A DNA stretch of 64,000 bases from Cladobotryum mycophilum (lineage: Eukaryota > Ascomycota > Sordariomycetes > Hypocreales > Hypocreaceae). How positions within the stretch are numbered: the first letter of the stretch is position 1; each line of letters opens with the position of its first letter. The stretch covers positions 2,108,001-2,172,000 of the forward strand of contig JAVFKD010000016.1 in NCBI GenBank assembly GCA_036429605.1. Direction: 5' to 3'. The position numbers and the translations under genes are program-made. Shown in pieces: positions 12,119 through 24,400 of this stretch. The notes beneath the pieces were generated by a model, which did no database searches, was not told the origin of the DNA, and saw only the letters and a program-made list of their open reading frames with translations.

Positions 12119-12988
12119 ATGCTTCTCCCTTCTTCTATCCCATGCGATGGCTCGCAGGCCAAACCCTTTACACGATACCAAGCCGGCCTGTTCGTCTCCC
12201 CACCAGCCAGCCCCCCGACCTTGTCGTCGCAAAGCACCATCGACAACATCATGAATACCTGTCGCTCGCTGCAGTCGCTCATTTCCATGGCCACGCCGTA
12301 TGACCATCCTGCCCTTGCGCCCGCGCCGCAGATGCCACAGCTTCCGACACCTCCCCTGGCGCATGCGCCCACGCCCATGAAGTTGCGCCTGAGGTCGCGC
12401 GCCAACAACCCAGACACCAACAAGTCCGAGGACGCACCCAAGACAAGACGGAGGATTACCAAGCGCACTCCTCCAAGGGGCGTAAACAAGCGACGAAGGG
12501 CGGCCGATGATGATATGGGAAGGCACAATGAGTCCGACTCTGATCTCCTAGATACCGATAGTGAAGTCGAGTCGGACCAACTACAACACCAACAGCAACA
12601 ATCTACGGACGCACTGCCCGCTTGCCCCACTACCCCAAAGCGCGCGCGCATTGCGCCCGAGCAGCTCCCTCTTGGTCTCGAGCGCTCCGACTTTCACGAC
12701 GTCCACCTCCTCCAAGGCGGCGCCGACAGCGAGCTCACCAGGCCCGGCACCAGCCCCATTACCGAGACGGACGGCATCGAGTGGAGCGCAGAAGACGATC
12801 GCATCCTCGTCGAGCTGGTCCTAGAGAAACTCAAGCTGTCCAAGGAGGAATGGCTCGACTGCGCGAAAAGCCTCGGCAAGGATCGCCATGCCGCCAACCG
12901 CCGGTGGAGGAGTCTCGTCATCAATGGCGACGTCGGTCTCAAGACGAGGAGTAGTCGGCGTGCAAGACTGCACTCTACCTGGCGATAA
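12119..12988 (+). CDS. Nuclear protein with a C-terminal Myb/SANT-like domain
   Basis: Single-exon gene, 289 aa. Residues ~90-150 contain a basic stretch (KTRRRITKR, NKRRR) resembling a nuclear localisation signal, followed by an acidic Ser/Asp patch and a short polyQ. A Pro/Arg linker (TPKRARIAPEQLPLGLERSD) precedes residues ~222-275, which look like a Myb/SANT-type helix bundle: an EWSAEDDRILVELVLEKLKL helix, a Trp-containing second helix and an RHAANRRWRSL recognition-like helix. The protein ends in STWR. Related fungal proteins are uncharacterised as far as I know. I chose the first ATG (12119); a later in-frame ATG at 12251 is possible. A DNA- or chromatin-related role is inferred from composition and fold only. 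Confidence 0.75.
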   Translation: MLLPSSIPCDGSQAKPFTRYQAGLFVSPPASPPTLSSQSTIDNIMNTCRSLQSLISMATPYDHPALAPAPQMPQLPTPPLAHAPTPMKLRLRSRANNPDTNKSEDAPKTRRRITKRTPPRGVNKRRRAADDDMGRHNESDSDLLDTDSEVESDQLQHQQQQSTDALPACPTTPKRARIAPEQLPLGLERSDFHDVHLLQGGADSELTRPGTSPITETDGIEWSAEDDRILVELVLEKLKLSKEEWLDCAKSLGKDRHAANRRWRSLVINGDVGLKTRSSRRARLHSTWR

Positions 12989-15129
12989 ACCAGAAGGGGA
13001 AAAAAAGGAGAAAAAAAGAAACAAGACTCAGCATCTACCTACTCTCATTACTTTTATTACATCTTTTTATTTAGCATCATCTCTTTTTTTTCTACTTTTC
13101 TACACATTCATTAACTCGACTCGACTTCTTATCAAGGACCCTGTATATTTTTCTTTTTCTTCATGTCAATAACATATGGTACTCGGTCTGGTCCACACAG
13201 CAGTTGACAAAACAAAACCCCCATGTCCTTCTGTACTGTCTCATCTCTCTTGTTTTGTTTTTTGTCTTCATGTTTTCTCTATTACTCTTTTAACTTGGGG
13301 CAAATCTTGCATTTTTTGGAGCGTGGGTAAAGGAAAGGAAAGGAAAGGAGAAGAGAGTGTGAGAAGACTAGCATATACAATTTGGAAACCATCAACATGG
13401 TCAAAAAAAAGGGGGGGAGATGGCTGATTTTCTGTGTGTTCATCATATCCAGCCTTGGGAGTTGAAAAGGGTTTTTTGAGATACCTTTTTCTTTCTTTCT
13501 TCTTTTAACTAGATAGCTACATAATGCTGAAGAGGGAAGGGGAAAAAAGAGGTCTTACAAACCTAACTTGCTATAAAACAACCTCTCTATCCGAAACTCT
13601 TTTGTTGTGAAATGTTCATGTAAAATTCTTCGCTTTCGAGTTGCTGAGTTGATGCTGAATGGGTTTTCCCTTGGAATCGAAGATGTGTCCAACGGTTTCT
13701 CAACTCCAACAACCTCTTTCCAAAACAGTTCCATCGAGCACAACAACGAAAACAACAAAAAACAAACAGCAACGCTATCAAGGGGGAGAGTCTCTTCCAG
13801 GAACCTGCTCTCGCTACCCTTCACCCCATCTGGTCCCCCATCTGGTCCCACCCTGTAGCATTCAAACAACAACAAAAAACATCAAAGCTCCAAAAAACTC
13901 CACTCTCTGAATCTACACTCTATACATCACACAGCAATACAACCAACTACCATGGGTCATATCCTCGGATATCCAAAGGGATGAATACTCACTGGGGCAA
14001 CCAAATCCCTTACCTAGCCTCAGTCCCGGTCAACTTCTCGTCTTGAAGAGAGAGCCCCCCCCCAAAAAAAAAGAGATCTAATCTATAAGTCGGGGAAGAC
14101 AATTGAGACATGAGACAATCCGTGAGATCTTAGTCCCGTATTTCCAATACCCAAGGGAGGGAGAGACCGGGGGAGACAATGATGCTGCTATTTCGTCAAC
14201 CAACCAACCCAACACAGACAAAAGTCTAGTGTGTCATATGACTTACAGTTTACCGAACAAAAAAAGGGAGAGGGATAGATATCAAAACCCTGGAAGTGCA
14301 ACAACTTTGGACTTAGCAAGTCCCGGACCTCGTGACCCGACAGCTTGCTAATGCCGCAGGAGGAGTCCGTCCGTCCGTCTGTCAGTCCGTCCGACTGATC
14401 TTCTCCTCCCATCCCATCACTCCTTGCAGAAGGGAACGATTCAACCTAGCTCTATGTGAGACCAACAGCTGCTTCAATACTCGCACCGACATCATCTTCA
14501 AACAAACCCCCTCGTAGTCATGACAACAGACGCTTGATCCCCTCTGCCCTCTCCAAATCCTCCCAGGCTTCAGTCACGTAATGACTTCTCAACCCAATAA
14601 CCAAGGCAACTGGACCAAAACACGAAACAATCACTTCACCGCTCACGTATACCACGCCAAACTGCTAGTAAACAAAAGCATTAAAGCCATGATTCATCTA
14701 TATTCCCCTTTTTGTATCTCTATTATCTACACTCATGCCAAGCATCCAAACCATGCTCTTCCTCCCTTTCTTTACCCTGAAGCGTCTCCCTTTCAAAGGC
14801 CAAGAAAGAAGGAAATGAAAATGTAATACCGCATCAAAGAAAAGAGGGAAAGAAAAAAGCTAGCTCCCTTGATAGCGTGTTGTGTGCTCGAATATTCTGG
14901 CCGTTATTCGGTCCCTATCATGAATTTTTTTGGTTGTCGTCAACATCCGAGGCCATTTTGCGAGCAGAAAAAAAAACAAGTGAAACAAAGACTGCAACTT
15001 TCAACGCCCACATCTATGCCCAGTGTCATACAGCCATAGCCCTTACAAGAAAATATTAAAATGCAACAAAAAGGGCAGATATGTCCCGAATCAAGTCCTC
15101 GGAGAAACGAAAGTGGCGCGAGAACCCTT
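12989..15129. other. Convergent intergenic region between the SANT-like gene and FUN30
   Basis: AT-rich 3' regions of two converging genes. It contains a GGAAA run (about 13329-13350), poly(A/T) tracts, and GTCC/CCGT repeats (about 14366-14395). Short open frames on both strands lack recognisable domains and I consider none of them real. Confidence 0.6.
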
Positions 15130-18100
15130 CTAGGGCGGCGTCATTTGCTCCTCCATCATCTTGCGAACCTCCTTCTCAAGGTTTTGGGCAGCGTCTGCAT
15201 CCTCCTCAATCGCACCCGTCACCTTGTTCGCCAGCTCAATCTTCTTCTGACACGCTTTGTAAATCAGCTCTTCAATGGTATGCGATGAAATAAACCTGAT
15301 GACTTCCACGTCGCGCTTCTGCCCCAGACGATGGGCACGGTTTTCAGCCTGGATGTCGTCTTGCGGGTTGTCAGACTGGTCAAAGATGATGACCTTGTTG
15401 GCAGACGTCAGGTTGATACCTGTGCCGCCGGCACCAGTCGTCAGTAAGAAGACGGGGATATTGGTATTATTATTAAAGTCGTCAATCAACTTCTGGCGTT
15501 CAGACACCTCCGTGTTTCCCATGAGCACCCGGTAATCAATGTCCCGAAGTGCAAGAACTTCTGACAGAAGCTCAATCACACGCGAGAATTTGCTGAAAAC
15601 CAGGACCCGGTCCCCGTTCTTCTGATATTGCGTAATCATGTCAAGCAGCTTCTTCACCTTGCCACTGTCCATCTCTGCGGAATGAGGTATGTCAAACTGC
15701 TTCAACAGCCGCGGGTAATCGCGGCACCAAAGGTGAAGCTCAAAGTCGGATGAATTTTTGAGTTCCTGGATAAGATGCTTGATGTCGGGCTGGTGCAACT
15801 CTGACTGAGGGATTCTATCCATCAGAATCTTGGCCATCTCTTCAATCTTCTTATCTGTAAAGTATCTGCGGAATAGAAGAGGGTGCAAAGCGGCCTTTCG
15901 AAGTTGCATCCACACGTTGTTCTGGTCGTTCTGTCGGCCCTTTGCTCGCCCAGCGCGTTTCGACGGCTCGAGCTTGAAAAGCTCCTCGTACTCGTCATAC
16001 GTCTCCTTCTGCGACTTGGTCATTTCGCAGTTAACGACAGTACAAATCTTTCGAGGCATATCCGACAACACCTGATCTTTTCGCCGCTGGAGAATAAAGG
16101 GTTCTAGAATTGTCCGGGCACGCTTGACTCGCTCGCTGTACAAGAATGCACCGTTTGTGACATCTCTGATGGTCACCTTTTGGCTGAAGATGTACTGAAT
16201 TTGGTCCATGTAGCCATCAAACAACCTGGGATTGATAAAGTTGAGAAGCGATGTCATTTCAAGTAGATTATTTTGTACGGGAGTTCCTAAGATATGTTAG
16301 CAATGAATATCCAAACTCCAATTGGATAAAAAAGACGAACCTGTCAGCAACAGCTTCCACGCAGCCGGTATCCTCTTCAAGTCTTTGTAGATCTTGGTCT
16401 CGGGATTCTTCATCTTGTGGCCTTCATCGAAAATAGCCGCATTGAGGTCAAAGGATCGCATGGCATCAATGTCCTCCTCCGAGTTGATCTGCGAATATGT
16501 GGCCAGAACAACATGATATGCCTCGGGGTCCTGCTCTACCATGTATGCGATCTCGGCTCTCTGGGACTGGGAGCCTCTGTATCCAACGACGGATAACCCC
16601 GGTGCGAATTTCTTGAACTCGACTAGCCAATTGTTATAAGTGCTCGGTGGTACTACAATCAAGTTTGGCCACGGCCGTCTTTCTTTCTGTTCTCTCTCAT
16701 CGTCTTCAACCAGATGGCACATGAAGGAGATGACCTGACACGTCTTTCCCAGACCCATTTCATCGGCTAAAATACAGCCAATATCATAGTTGTATAGCAC
16801 CGACATCCAATTCAAACCGTACAACTGGAATGGCTTCATCACACAATGACCATCCATAAGCTTAGGTTGACAAGGAACCACTGGCTTTGTATACTTGGTG
16901 CCGGTGAGGCTTGTTGGCGTTGGTGGCAAGTCATCATCTGAACCTGCTCGCTTGTTTTGACCAAACATGTTGAGATCCCAGTTGTCCACCACACTCTTGA
17001 CCGCTTTGCCCTTGAGCTCACACTTGGCAACCACTTGATCAATCGCTTCGACGGCGTTGAGAAAAATTTCCACGGCGTCGACGGCAGTCTCTCCAATGCA
17101 AATCTTGGCCGACTTGCGGGCACCTGGTTTCTTGCCTACACTCACTTTCCTAGCTTGTGCCAAGGAACCAAACGGCCGCTTCTCTACCAAAGGTTCGAGA
17201 AGATTTTCCTTCATGCCAGTCATCGCGGCCAGCTCCTTAAGTGTACTGCTATTGATGCAATTTAGAACTCTATCGCCCTCATCGTCAGACGGAGCCGGCG
17301 ACGACTCTGCTCGATATGCGTCTTCATTATCGTTGTCGACAAGATCAATGATTAAGGGGTCTTCACTTGACGCTGGCTCCTCCAGGTCGATAACCTCGGG
17401 AGAGGGAGCGCGCCGTTTCCGTAATCCCTGTACCAAACGTCGCCGAGGTGGTTGAGGAGGTGATGCAGGATTCTCGGGTGATGCGCGAGGTGTGGGTCTT
17501 GAAGACTTTGTCGTTGCCTGCAGTTGCCCCTTGGATATCAAACGTCGTCCTGTTGGTTTGGCAATTGGTCGAGGACTGCGGCTCTCGGTGGTTATTTGTT
17601 GTAGTTGTCGGTCCAACATCCTAATTGTGTCATCTACATCGTATTTGTTTGCTTTAAGCGCATCTCGGGCTTTTTCTGAGGGAAACTTCTCGCCAAAGAC
17701 TTGATATATCTGTCGAAGTTTTGTGTTTATATCCTTTTCGTCCGTGGTGGGTCGGTATGTGAATGCTGCCATCTGGGCCTTGAACGTGGTAGGCCTAATG
17801 TCCCCCCTAGGAGGCGTTAGGTCCTCCTCGTCGTCCGATAGGAGACTGATTGCTTCTGAAGCAGGTCGTTTGACCATGACGGGCTGCGGTCGGGGAGGTG
17901 GTCGAAAAAGGGTTCCAGCCGGGGCGAGACGGGAGCCTATTCTTGTGGATTGCTTTTGCTGAGGTTGAAAGGGTGAAGAAGCAGGCACTTCAATTATGCT
18001 TGCGGGCGAGGAGGGTTCCAGTGTAAGAGTCGGGCGGGCAAGAATTTGTGTAGCTTGTGTAACATCTCGCTCTTTCAAGAAGGCGGTTGGTGAGCAAGGT

Positions 18101-18219
18101 ATCGTGTCTCCAGCTAACTCGTCAAAGTCGTCAATGTGTCTCCCAAGCTTCCCTAAAGAAGGTGTTCGAGGTATAGTGCTTGAATGCCGAGCTGGCATGG
18201 GTGAGGAACTTCGTGCCAT
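15130..18219 (-). CDS. FUN30: Fun30/Fft-type SNF2-family chromatin remodelling ATPase
   Basis: Two exons on the minus strand, 18219-16341 and 16286-15130. The 54-nt intron (16287-16340) interrupts the conserved LLLTG|TPVQNN box and splicing restores it. The product is about 1011 aa. Residues ~160-205 resemble a CUE ubiquitin-binding domain, as in yeast Fun30. The SNF2 ATPase has Walker A (DEMGLGKT, ~485), a DEGH box in place of DEAH (~597), the TPVQNN motif and a C-terminal helicase lobe ending with the RAHRLGQKRDV arginine-finger motif (~940). Fun30 proteins move nucleosomes, help silencing and promote long-range DNA end resection. The start is the ATG of MARSSSPMPARHSS; longer in-frame sequence upstream has no better ATG context and looks like leader. 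It shares a 681-bp divergent promoter with VMA21. No frame break is seen. Confidence 0.93.
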
Positions 18220-18900
18220 TGTGTTGGGAGAAGAGGACAAAAATAGGAGAGAGAAAGAGAGAGGCGGGGTGACGGGGTCTTTGTTGCTCTTCAAAGCTCG
18301 GGAAGGGGGGGGGGAGGGGGAATTGCAGCTAAAGTGAATGGTGAGCTGAATGTGAAAGTATCCGATCTTGTGTTCGAGCACCCGCACGCCTTATTTCTGC
18401 TGTTGAGTGACGTAGGAGTTGTGCTCAAGTGGTGGCGGGTGCTGGAGAGCGCAAAATTCGTACTTTCTTGAGGGACGCGCCGTGATCGTTCAGGACCAAG
18501 TCACGAAGTCACATGACCACTTAATTCTCAGGAAAAGGGACTTGGACCTGGACATCAGTTTAAGCTTGAGTGGCGGAATCTATCGCAAGATTACAATTGC
18601 TACTTTCTTGGGAGAAACAAAGAAACTGGGTTTACATAGTAAAGCTCTGTAAACATAAAGAAGTCATTGTTCATTGTTTTCAAGACGGAGACGTTGATGC
18701 TGGCCATCCTTTGGTAGGGGCTCAGCCGCCTGCTCACCTCATTGTACGGAAGCATGTACAGGTGTCGCTCATCTCTCAGAGCACGTGCAGCTGGGCTGCG
18801 AAGTGTCCACTGTCCTTCCCGTACATACTTGTAGGTAGATAGCAATTGCATCACCATTGATTTCAACCACCACCATTCGACCAAATTTGCAATCATCAAA
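18220..18900. promoter_or_regulatory. Divergent promoter region between FUN30 and VMA21
   Basis: The 681 bases between two oppositely oriented starts must hold both promoters. It contains a G-rich run near the FUN30 side (18305-18320), a GTGACGTAG element (about 18408-18416, CRE-like) and a CACGTG E-box at 18782-18787, 114 bases before the VMA21 ATG. Motif assignments are by eye. Confidence 0.5.
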
Positions 18901-19349
18901 ATGGCAACTCGACGGATCGTTGCCTCAGAGAGGACCATTCTTGAAAAAGATGAGCAGAGAGAGGAGAAATCCAACATCAGCCCTGCCGTCCCCAGGTGAG
19001 TCCACTCATCATCTCATCACAACAGCCTGCTCATCTCAACTTCGTTAACCACTTTTCATTAGAGATGTCATTGCCAAGCTTTTAGGCTTTTCCCTTGCCA
19101 TGATTGTTATTCCAATCAGCTCATATTTTCTCACTGTCCATCGAGTTTTTAACGGTGAGTCATTCTCGTTGCTATACTTTCTCTCCGGTCACAATGTCTC
19201 ATTGTTCATTAGGCAATGCGTCATTAGCTGGAGGCATGGCGGCCCTATTAGCGAACGTGATTCTTGTCTCTTATGTTATAGTTGCTATGAATGAGGATCA
19301 GTCGGAGCAGAATCCTGGCGAAAAACCAGAGAGCAAAAAGACTCAATAA
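18901..19349 (+). CDS. VMA21: V-ATPase assembly factor Vma21
   Basis: Three exons (18901-18995, 19063-19154, 19213-19349), introns of 67 and 58 nt, product 107 aa, the usual length. It begins MATRRIVASE and has two predicted transmembrane segments, around LLGFSLAMIVIPISSYF and ASLAGGMAALLANVILVSYV, followed by the conserved AMNEDQ and a Lys-rich C-terminus resembling an ER-retrieval tail. Vma21 is an integral ER membrane protein that assists assembly of the V0 sector of the vacuolar H+-ATPase. Both splice junctions are supported by restoration of conserved sequence (VP|RDVI and FN|GNAS). It is divergent from FUN30 and convergent with the DUF2406 gene. Confidence 0.95.
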
Positions 19350-19972
19350 CTTGTATCATCACACACAATGCTGATATTTAGCACAACAACACCAATAATA
19401 AAATTATAGAGCTCCCCAGCAATGATTAGACGCAAATGTGTGACCAATTCAACCAGCCACAGCTGGATACAGTGTGCTCCTATTATATTATATAAGCCTA
19501 TCATGCGAAGCCAACCCCTGAGTCCTCTGGGCGTAATCGCATCTAAATGCCACATAAACCTAGTTATAGTGGATGTTTTAACATCATTGCCGTAATCAGA
19601 TTCGTCCTCCTCGTCTGGTCCTCGAGTGATCGATTTCTACTCGAGTTGGAGAGCGCCAAAACGCCAAAAACGCCATGTACAAAGCTCCTGTGCCTATGTA
19701 CCATACCCATCCCACATTGCCATGTGTCGCGTAATTCCACACGATCACCATCAAGCCATAACCCTGGTTGAAAAAACAAGAAGCCCACATCGCAGCACTG
19801 TTCATGTTCCCTTGAAAGGAGCATTCAATCATGAAATATTAATACCTAAATCCTCACGGATTTCTCGCATCCGGCAGCAGCTCTAGGCCATAACAGACCT
19901 CTTCCACCTATGAAGTTGTGGTGTCGAGTAGAAACAAGCATGTGAAGTTGTAGTTGGGGAATTTCGGAATAG
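19350..19972. other. Convergent spacer between VMA21 and the DUF2406 gene
   Basis: The 3' ends of two converging genes. AT-rich, with AATAAA-like sequence at about 19397-19402 that could serve VMA21 polyadenylation. No gene seen. Confidence 0.5.
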
Positions 19973-21479
19973 CTAAGACCTTTTACTGAATCGGCGAGCA
20001 AGCCAGCTCTTTCGTTTTTCTGGGACGACTGGTTGCGGGGGCTGTTGTTGCTGTTGTTGCTTTTGCTGCTGCTGTTGCTGCTGTTGCTGCTGTTGCTGCT
20101 GTTGCTGCTGTTGCTGCTGTTGGGTCGGTTGCCTTCTAAGCACCGCAACCTGCTTTCGTGGTACTGCAGCTGGAGGGGTCTGGTAGGTTGGGGCTGGGGG
20201 TGTGGCAGTGGATGCCTGCTGGAAGACCCAAAGTTGGGCGACAAATTAGGGGATTTGTACGACTGAGATTGGTTGAAGCCGATGCCGTAATCATTAACAG
20301 GTTTTACTGGTGACGTTCGATGTATTGAACTGTTATCGCTGCTGGTTGGGTCGGTTTGGTATCCAGCAGCCTCGGAACTGCCGCTAGCTGCGGCGGATGT
20401 CACTGTTTCATATGATCGATCTTTGTGAGGCAAAGGATAGACCTTTTGTTGTTCGCGTCCACGAGACTGGTACTGAGGCTCGGATTGTGTTCTCGGTGGA
20501 TGGGCTGGATACCGACCCTGCGTTGGACCATGACTCCCGGGACCGTGGTGACCGTGATGTCCATTTTGATAACCGCCGTTATGGTTTTGATTCTCGTAGT
20601 AGCTGTTTCTCGTTGTACTGGGGTTCGTCATTCCGTGTTGGCTACCCTCCCCCTAAATGAAGCTGCGCGACTGCCATAGTAATTATCTTGTGGGAATCGC
20701 GGTTGGTTTGCTGGTTTCAGTGGTTAGTACAGTGAACTAAGCTCGTACTGCCCAAGTGGCAAACTTACGTCGATGGTAGCTATTGCGGCGGCTGTTATTT
20801 GCTGTAGGATCCATATCTTTTGGCCGTTAGTTGAGACGTTACCCATGTGGAAGCTTATTATGAAGAAATTACCTGAGCGGTACATGGACCTTCGCGCATA
20901 GTCTCCCTCAATTGCAGCCTCAAAGCTTCGAATAGTGTCTAACGGTCGCTCCCATCGGTTGCGGGTCGGATTCGACTTATCCGGGTCGGCTGAATAATGC
21001 TCTGATTAGATACCGCCGCCGTTGAGACCAAGATGAATCGGAGCTACTTACCAATTACATTGCCATAGGCATCTTTGTGTTGGATGGCGCGCAAAGGCGC
21101 AATCGATGTCGCTGCCATTGCAGCTACCTCGGCTAGATTAAGAATCAGAAATTGAAACGAAAAGAAAGAAGAAAAAAATGGCGATTTCCAACAGAGGGCA
21201 GGGCGAAAACATACCTGGTTCAGCTTCGTTCATGGCCAATGTTGGATCTGCTTTGCTGTGGAGGCGTCTAGCATCCTTTTCAGCGTGAGTCTCGTGTAGG
21301 TCGATCTTATTGACGATGCTATTGCGCGACTTGTCGGAACGAAAGCTGAAGCTTCGGGTCTTGGTCCTTGTTGGCTGCGTCGTCTGCGATATTCGCTTCG
21401 ATAAGGGTGGTCTCGACGGTTGAGGAGGTGATGGGAGAGGGTGAGGTTGTGGTTGATACTGGCTCGCAGGAGCGGCCAT
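19973..21479 (-). CDS. DUF2406-family protein with polyglutamine tract; two frame breaks
   Basis: Five exons on the minus strand: 21479-21215, 21132-21052, 20989-20873, 20816-20769 and 20710-19973. The N-terminal half carries the DUF2406 signature: KIDLHETHAEKDARRLHSKA, then DPTLAMNEAEPAEVAAMAAT, IAPLRAIQHKDAYGNVIADP and RWERPLDTIRSFEAAIEG. The last exon changes frame twice, near 20649-20653 and near 20227-20229; one extra G at each site would give a 416-residue protein. That frame runs through a CAG/CAA polyQ tract and ends RKSWLARRFSKRS, a basic end I associate with this family. DUF2406 proteins are fungal and poorly characterised. Because both outer parts are well conserved, missing homopolymer bases are more likely than decay. 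Without correction the frame stops soon after the fifth exon begins. Confidence 0.8.
20040..20118 (-). repeat. CAG/CAA trinucleotide repeat encoding polyQ
   Basis: Imperfect CAACAGCAG repeat, read as glutamines in the frame that ends RRFSKRS. In the frame shifted by the upstream break it reads Asn-Ser-Ser, and on the other strand it reads poly-Leu. Length variation between strains is likely. Confidence 0.85.
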
Positions 21480-24400
21480 GGTGCCGATCCGGGAACGGAG
21501 CTTCTTTTATTGAGCTGGTTATAGAGATAAACTGGGTCTCTGACGCCAATGCCAAGGGATTCGGCGCAGCCGTGGGGGATTCTGCGATCGTGCGGGTCGC
21601 GAGGCAAGACAAGGTGGTAGATTCTGGACTGAGCACAGGCCGATAACCCGGGAAGAGAGACAACGACGACAATGCTAGGCGGCCGAAGAGACTCTAGAGG
21701 CTAGAGGAGAGGTCCTGAACTGTGAGATGCCAGGATTTCCGAGCACTGACCAAGATGAAACCCCAGACGAAAACCTGAAAGGCTAGCAAGGGAAATTTCT
21801 GAGATGGGATTGGGATAATTTCGTAGTGTGGGTTTTCTTGCCGGGGGGAGAGGGAGAGAGAAGGTGTTGGTTGAAGAGAGGTTGGGGGGTCTGTTGTATG
21901 GCGAATGCTGTTTCTGGTGTTTGGTTATCGGAAGTGGACCAGGTGCCCTGTAATGGGCAGGTTCTGGGTTTCTGAGTGCGTGGCAAGCAGGCGCCGGCAG
22001 GCTGGCAGGGGTGTCTTTTTGGCTAGCCTGAGGTGAAGGGTGAGGGTGAGGTGTGCCAGGGAATCTGGTTTTAGGCGCAGCAGCAGCAGCAATAAGTACT
22101 AGGTACGGAGTATCTAGGTATCAATAGGTAGTAGCACTACCCGCTGTGACGTCCAAGGCGAGACAGAGACAACCTTGGCGTGCGCAAGCGATTCTGCAGC
22201 GTTGGTTGGGACCCAATTTTCTTTTAAAAAAACGTGTGTGAGAGAAAGCCACGCAGGCTACCTCTTTTAATCGTTGCTTTTTCTTTTTGTTATCTCGATT
22301 TTTATTATTATTATTAGAGGCGATAACAGACAGACAGCTTGCTGCAGCTCCTGTAAACTGCTTGTTTGACTTGGAGGTGGCTAAGTGGAGGGAGGGAAAG
22401 AGGGAGAGGGAGAGGAAGAGGGAGCGCGTTTCTGCTTTAGAACGAATGAACGATTCTGAGCCAACGAAACGAATGGACAAGCAAAACAATGCAACTAGAG
22501 CGAGCGAGCGGGTAAGTGATTTTGAAGTGACTGAGAGAGTGATGGGTGATGTGACGAGTGTGAGAGCGAGAGTGCGAGATACGGCCCTCGGAAGGTGACC
22601 TGCGTGCTGCTTGTGCTTGTGTGTGAGCTTGTGCTACAGACCAAGCAAGGTTGCTCTCGGAATGGAGTGCAATTAGTATTAGTTCGTTGGAGCGTGTGCG
22701 CCGCCGTTGGTGTTGTCGTAGTCGTAGGCACAACATGCACACACTCAGAGAGCCAAAGGTCTTTTTCTCTCTTCCCTTTCTCACCTGCCGTGAGCTGACG
22801 TCAAGGACCAACGTTGTCTGAGTGGGACTTTTGGGTAGTGGTTGCTCCGTGCACGACGACCCTTCCCCCTGTCTTGTCTTGTTCTGGTCGCGGCGCACGT
22901 CTCTGTCTTTCTGCTTGTGGCTGCGGCAACGCAAGATGGTGATTTTCGAAACCCTTGGATGCGGCGGCGGCGGTGGTCCTTGAACCTGACCTGACTTGAC
23001 CTTGATCCGTTGCTGAGAACGGAAACCCGCTTTTGGCCCCCCTGCTGTGCTCCGCGGGCCGGGTAGGGTTTATCTTTTGCTTGTTTCGTTCAGTTCTTGC
23101 GCGACAATGGCACGATATCGGTTGTCTCAGACCTGGCGATGTGCAAGCCTTGGTTTTAATATAATCAAGGGGGTGCGTGGCGGATGGGTTGATGAATGAA
23201 GCTGATGTAGTTGTTGATATTGACGGATCGTGGGTACTCAAACGCGCAATAGCAAGACAAAGTGTCAAGTGACGCTGCTCGTGTTCTTCCTTCTCGAAAT
23301 ACTAGGCTTCAAATTGCATGGACGGAAATTATCCTATTATGACATGGGAGAAACAAAGTAGGGGGTGGGATTGGGTGGCCCAAACGGGGGGGGGGGGGTG
23401 GAAGGATGCAACGTTGATGAGAATACGAGGTGGGCGGCAACAGGACAGACAAGATCCAAAAAAAAGATGGTCTTGGTTATTAGAGCGAGAATCCGGCCAG
23501 ACACCAGGACAAAATCGCGGGTGCGGACTCACGTCCTAATAAGTACAGCATATGCATGTGTGTGCAAAGGTAACGGGGAACAAACAGGAAGAGAGAAGAG
23601 AACTGCAGCAGACAGAGCTTGATGCTTGATAAGGGGGATGAATTTGCGTGCGGCAATGCAAGTGAACTTGCTTGCCTACTTACTCACTTACTCACTATCA
23701 ATGCTGTCTACCTATCAAGACGGTGCACGACAGCGCATATTCATTTTATTCAGTGAGGATTCGTCAGACACGACTGGTTTGATCTGAGGAGAGGTTACAA
23801 GAACGTGTAATCAGCGCATGCCCTCCACCTCCACCCCCAGAGCGGTTCGTGAATCATGCTTGGTCCGGGGTCATTGCCGTTTACCCAGCTTAGATCTTCT
23901 GGACCACGGAAGCTTGAGCTTTCAATGACAAGACCATCATGCATCAAGATGGAGACTCCCTCGCCCCCCAGGCACCCCCAATTTCATTCATTCAGGCGTT
24001 AATTTGCCCTTGGGGGTTTCCCTTCGATACCGCAGGTTGCAGGGGAAGGGAAGGGAACAAGGGGAGGGAGGGATGCTAAACCCGGCCGACGCTTCTTCTT
24101 CTTCTTCTCATGGTTCCCTGTTTCCAGCTGCCAAAAAGCTGCACCTTTCAATCCCTGTGCCTCCTCGTCCGACATGGGAACCTACCTACTTGGATAGGAA
24201 GTAGTAGACAAAGCTTAATGAAGAGCTATTTGATCACCCGTCATCAACTGTGTGTTTCCATTCCTTGGGGGCCCGAACCAATTGGTTTGATACATACGGA
24301 ACTGTTGTAAAGCCCAAATGCCGTGTTCGTCCACAAAAGTTGAATAAATACAAATAGCTTAAAACTTTCGGGAATGTAAAGAATGGGTCCAAGAAAACTC

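Noticed and set aside
20033..20266. Plus-strand frame with a run of about 25 leucines
   Set aside because: It is the antisense of the CAG/CAA repeat in the DUF2406 gene.
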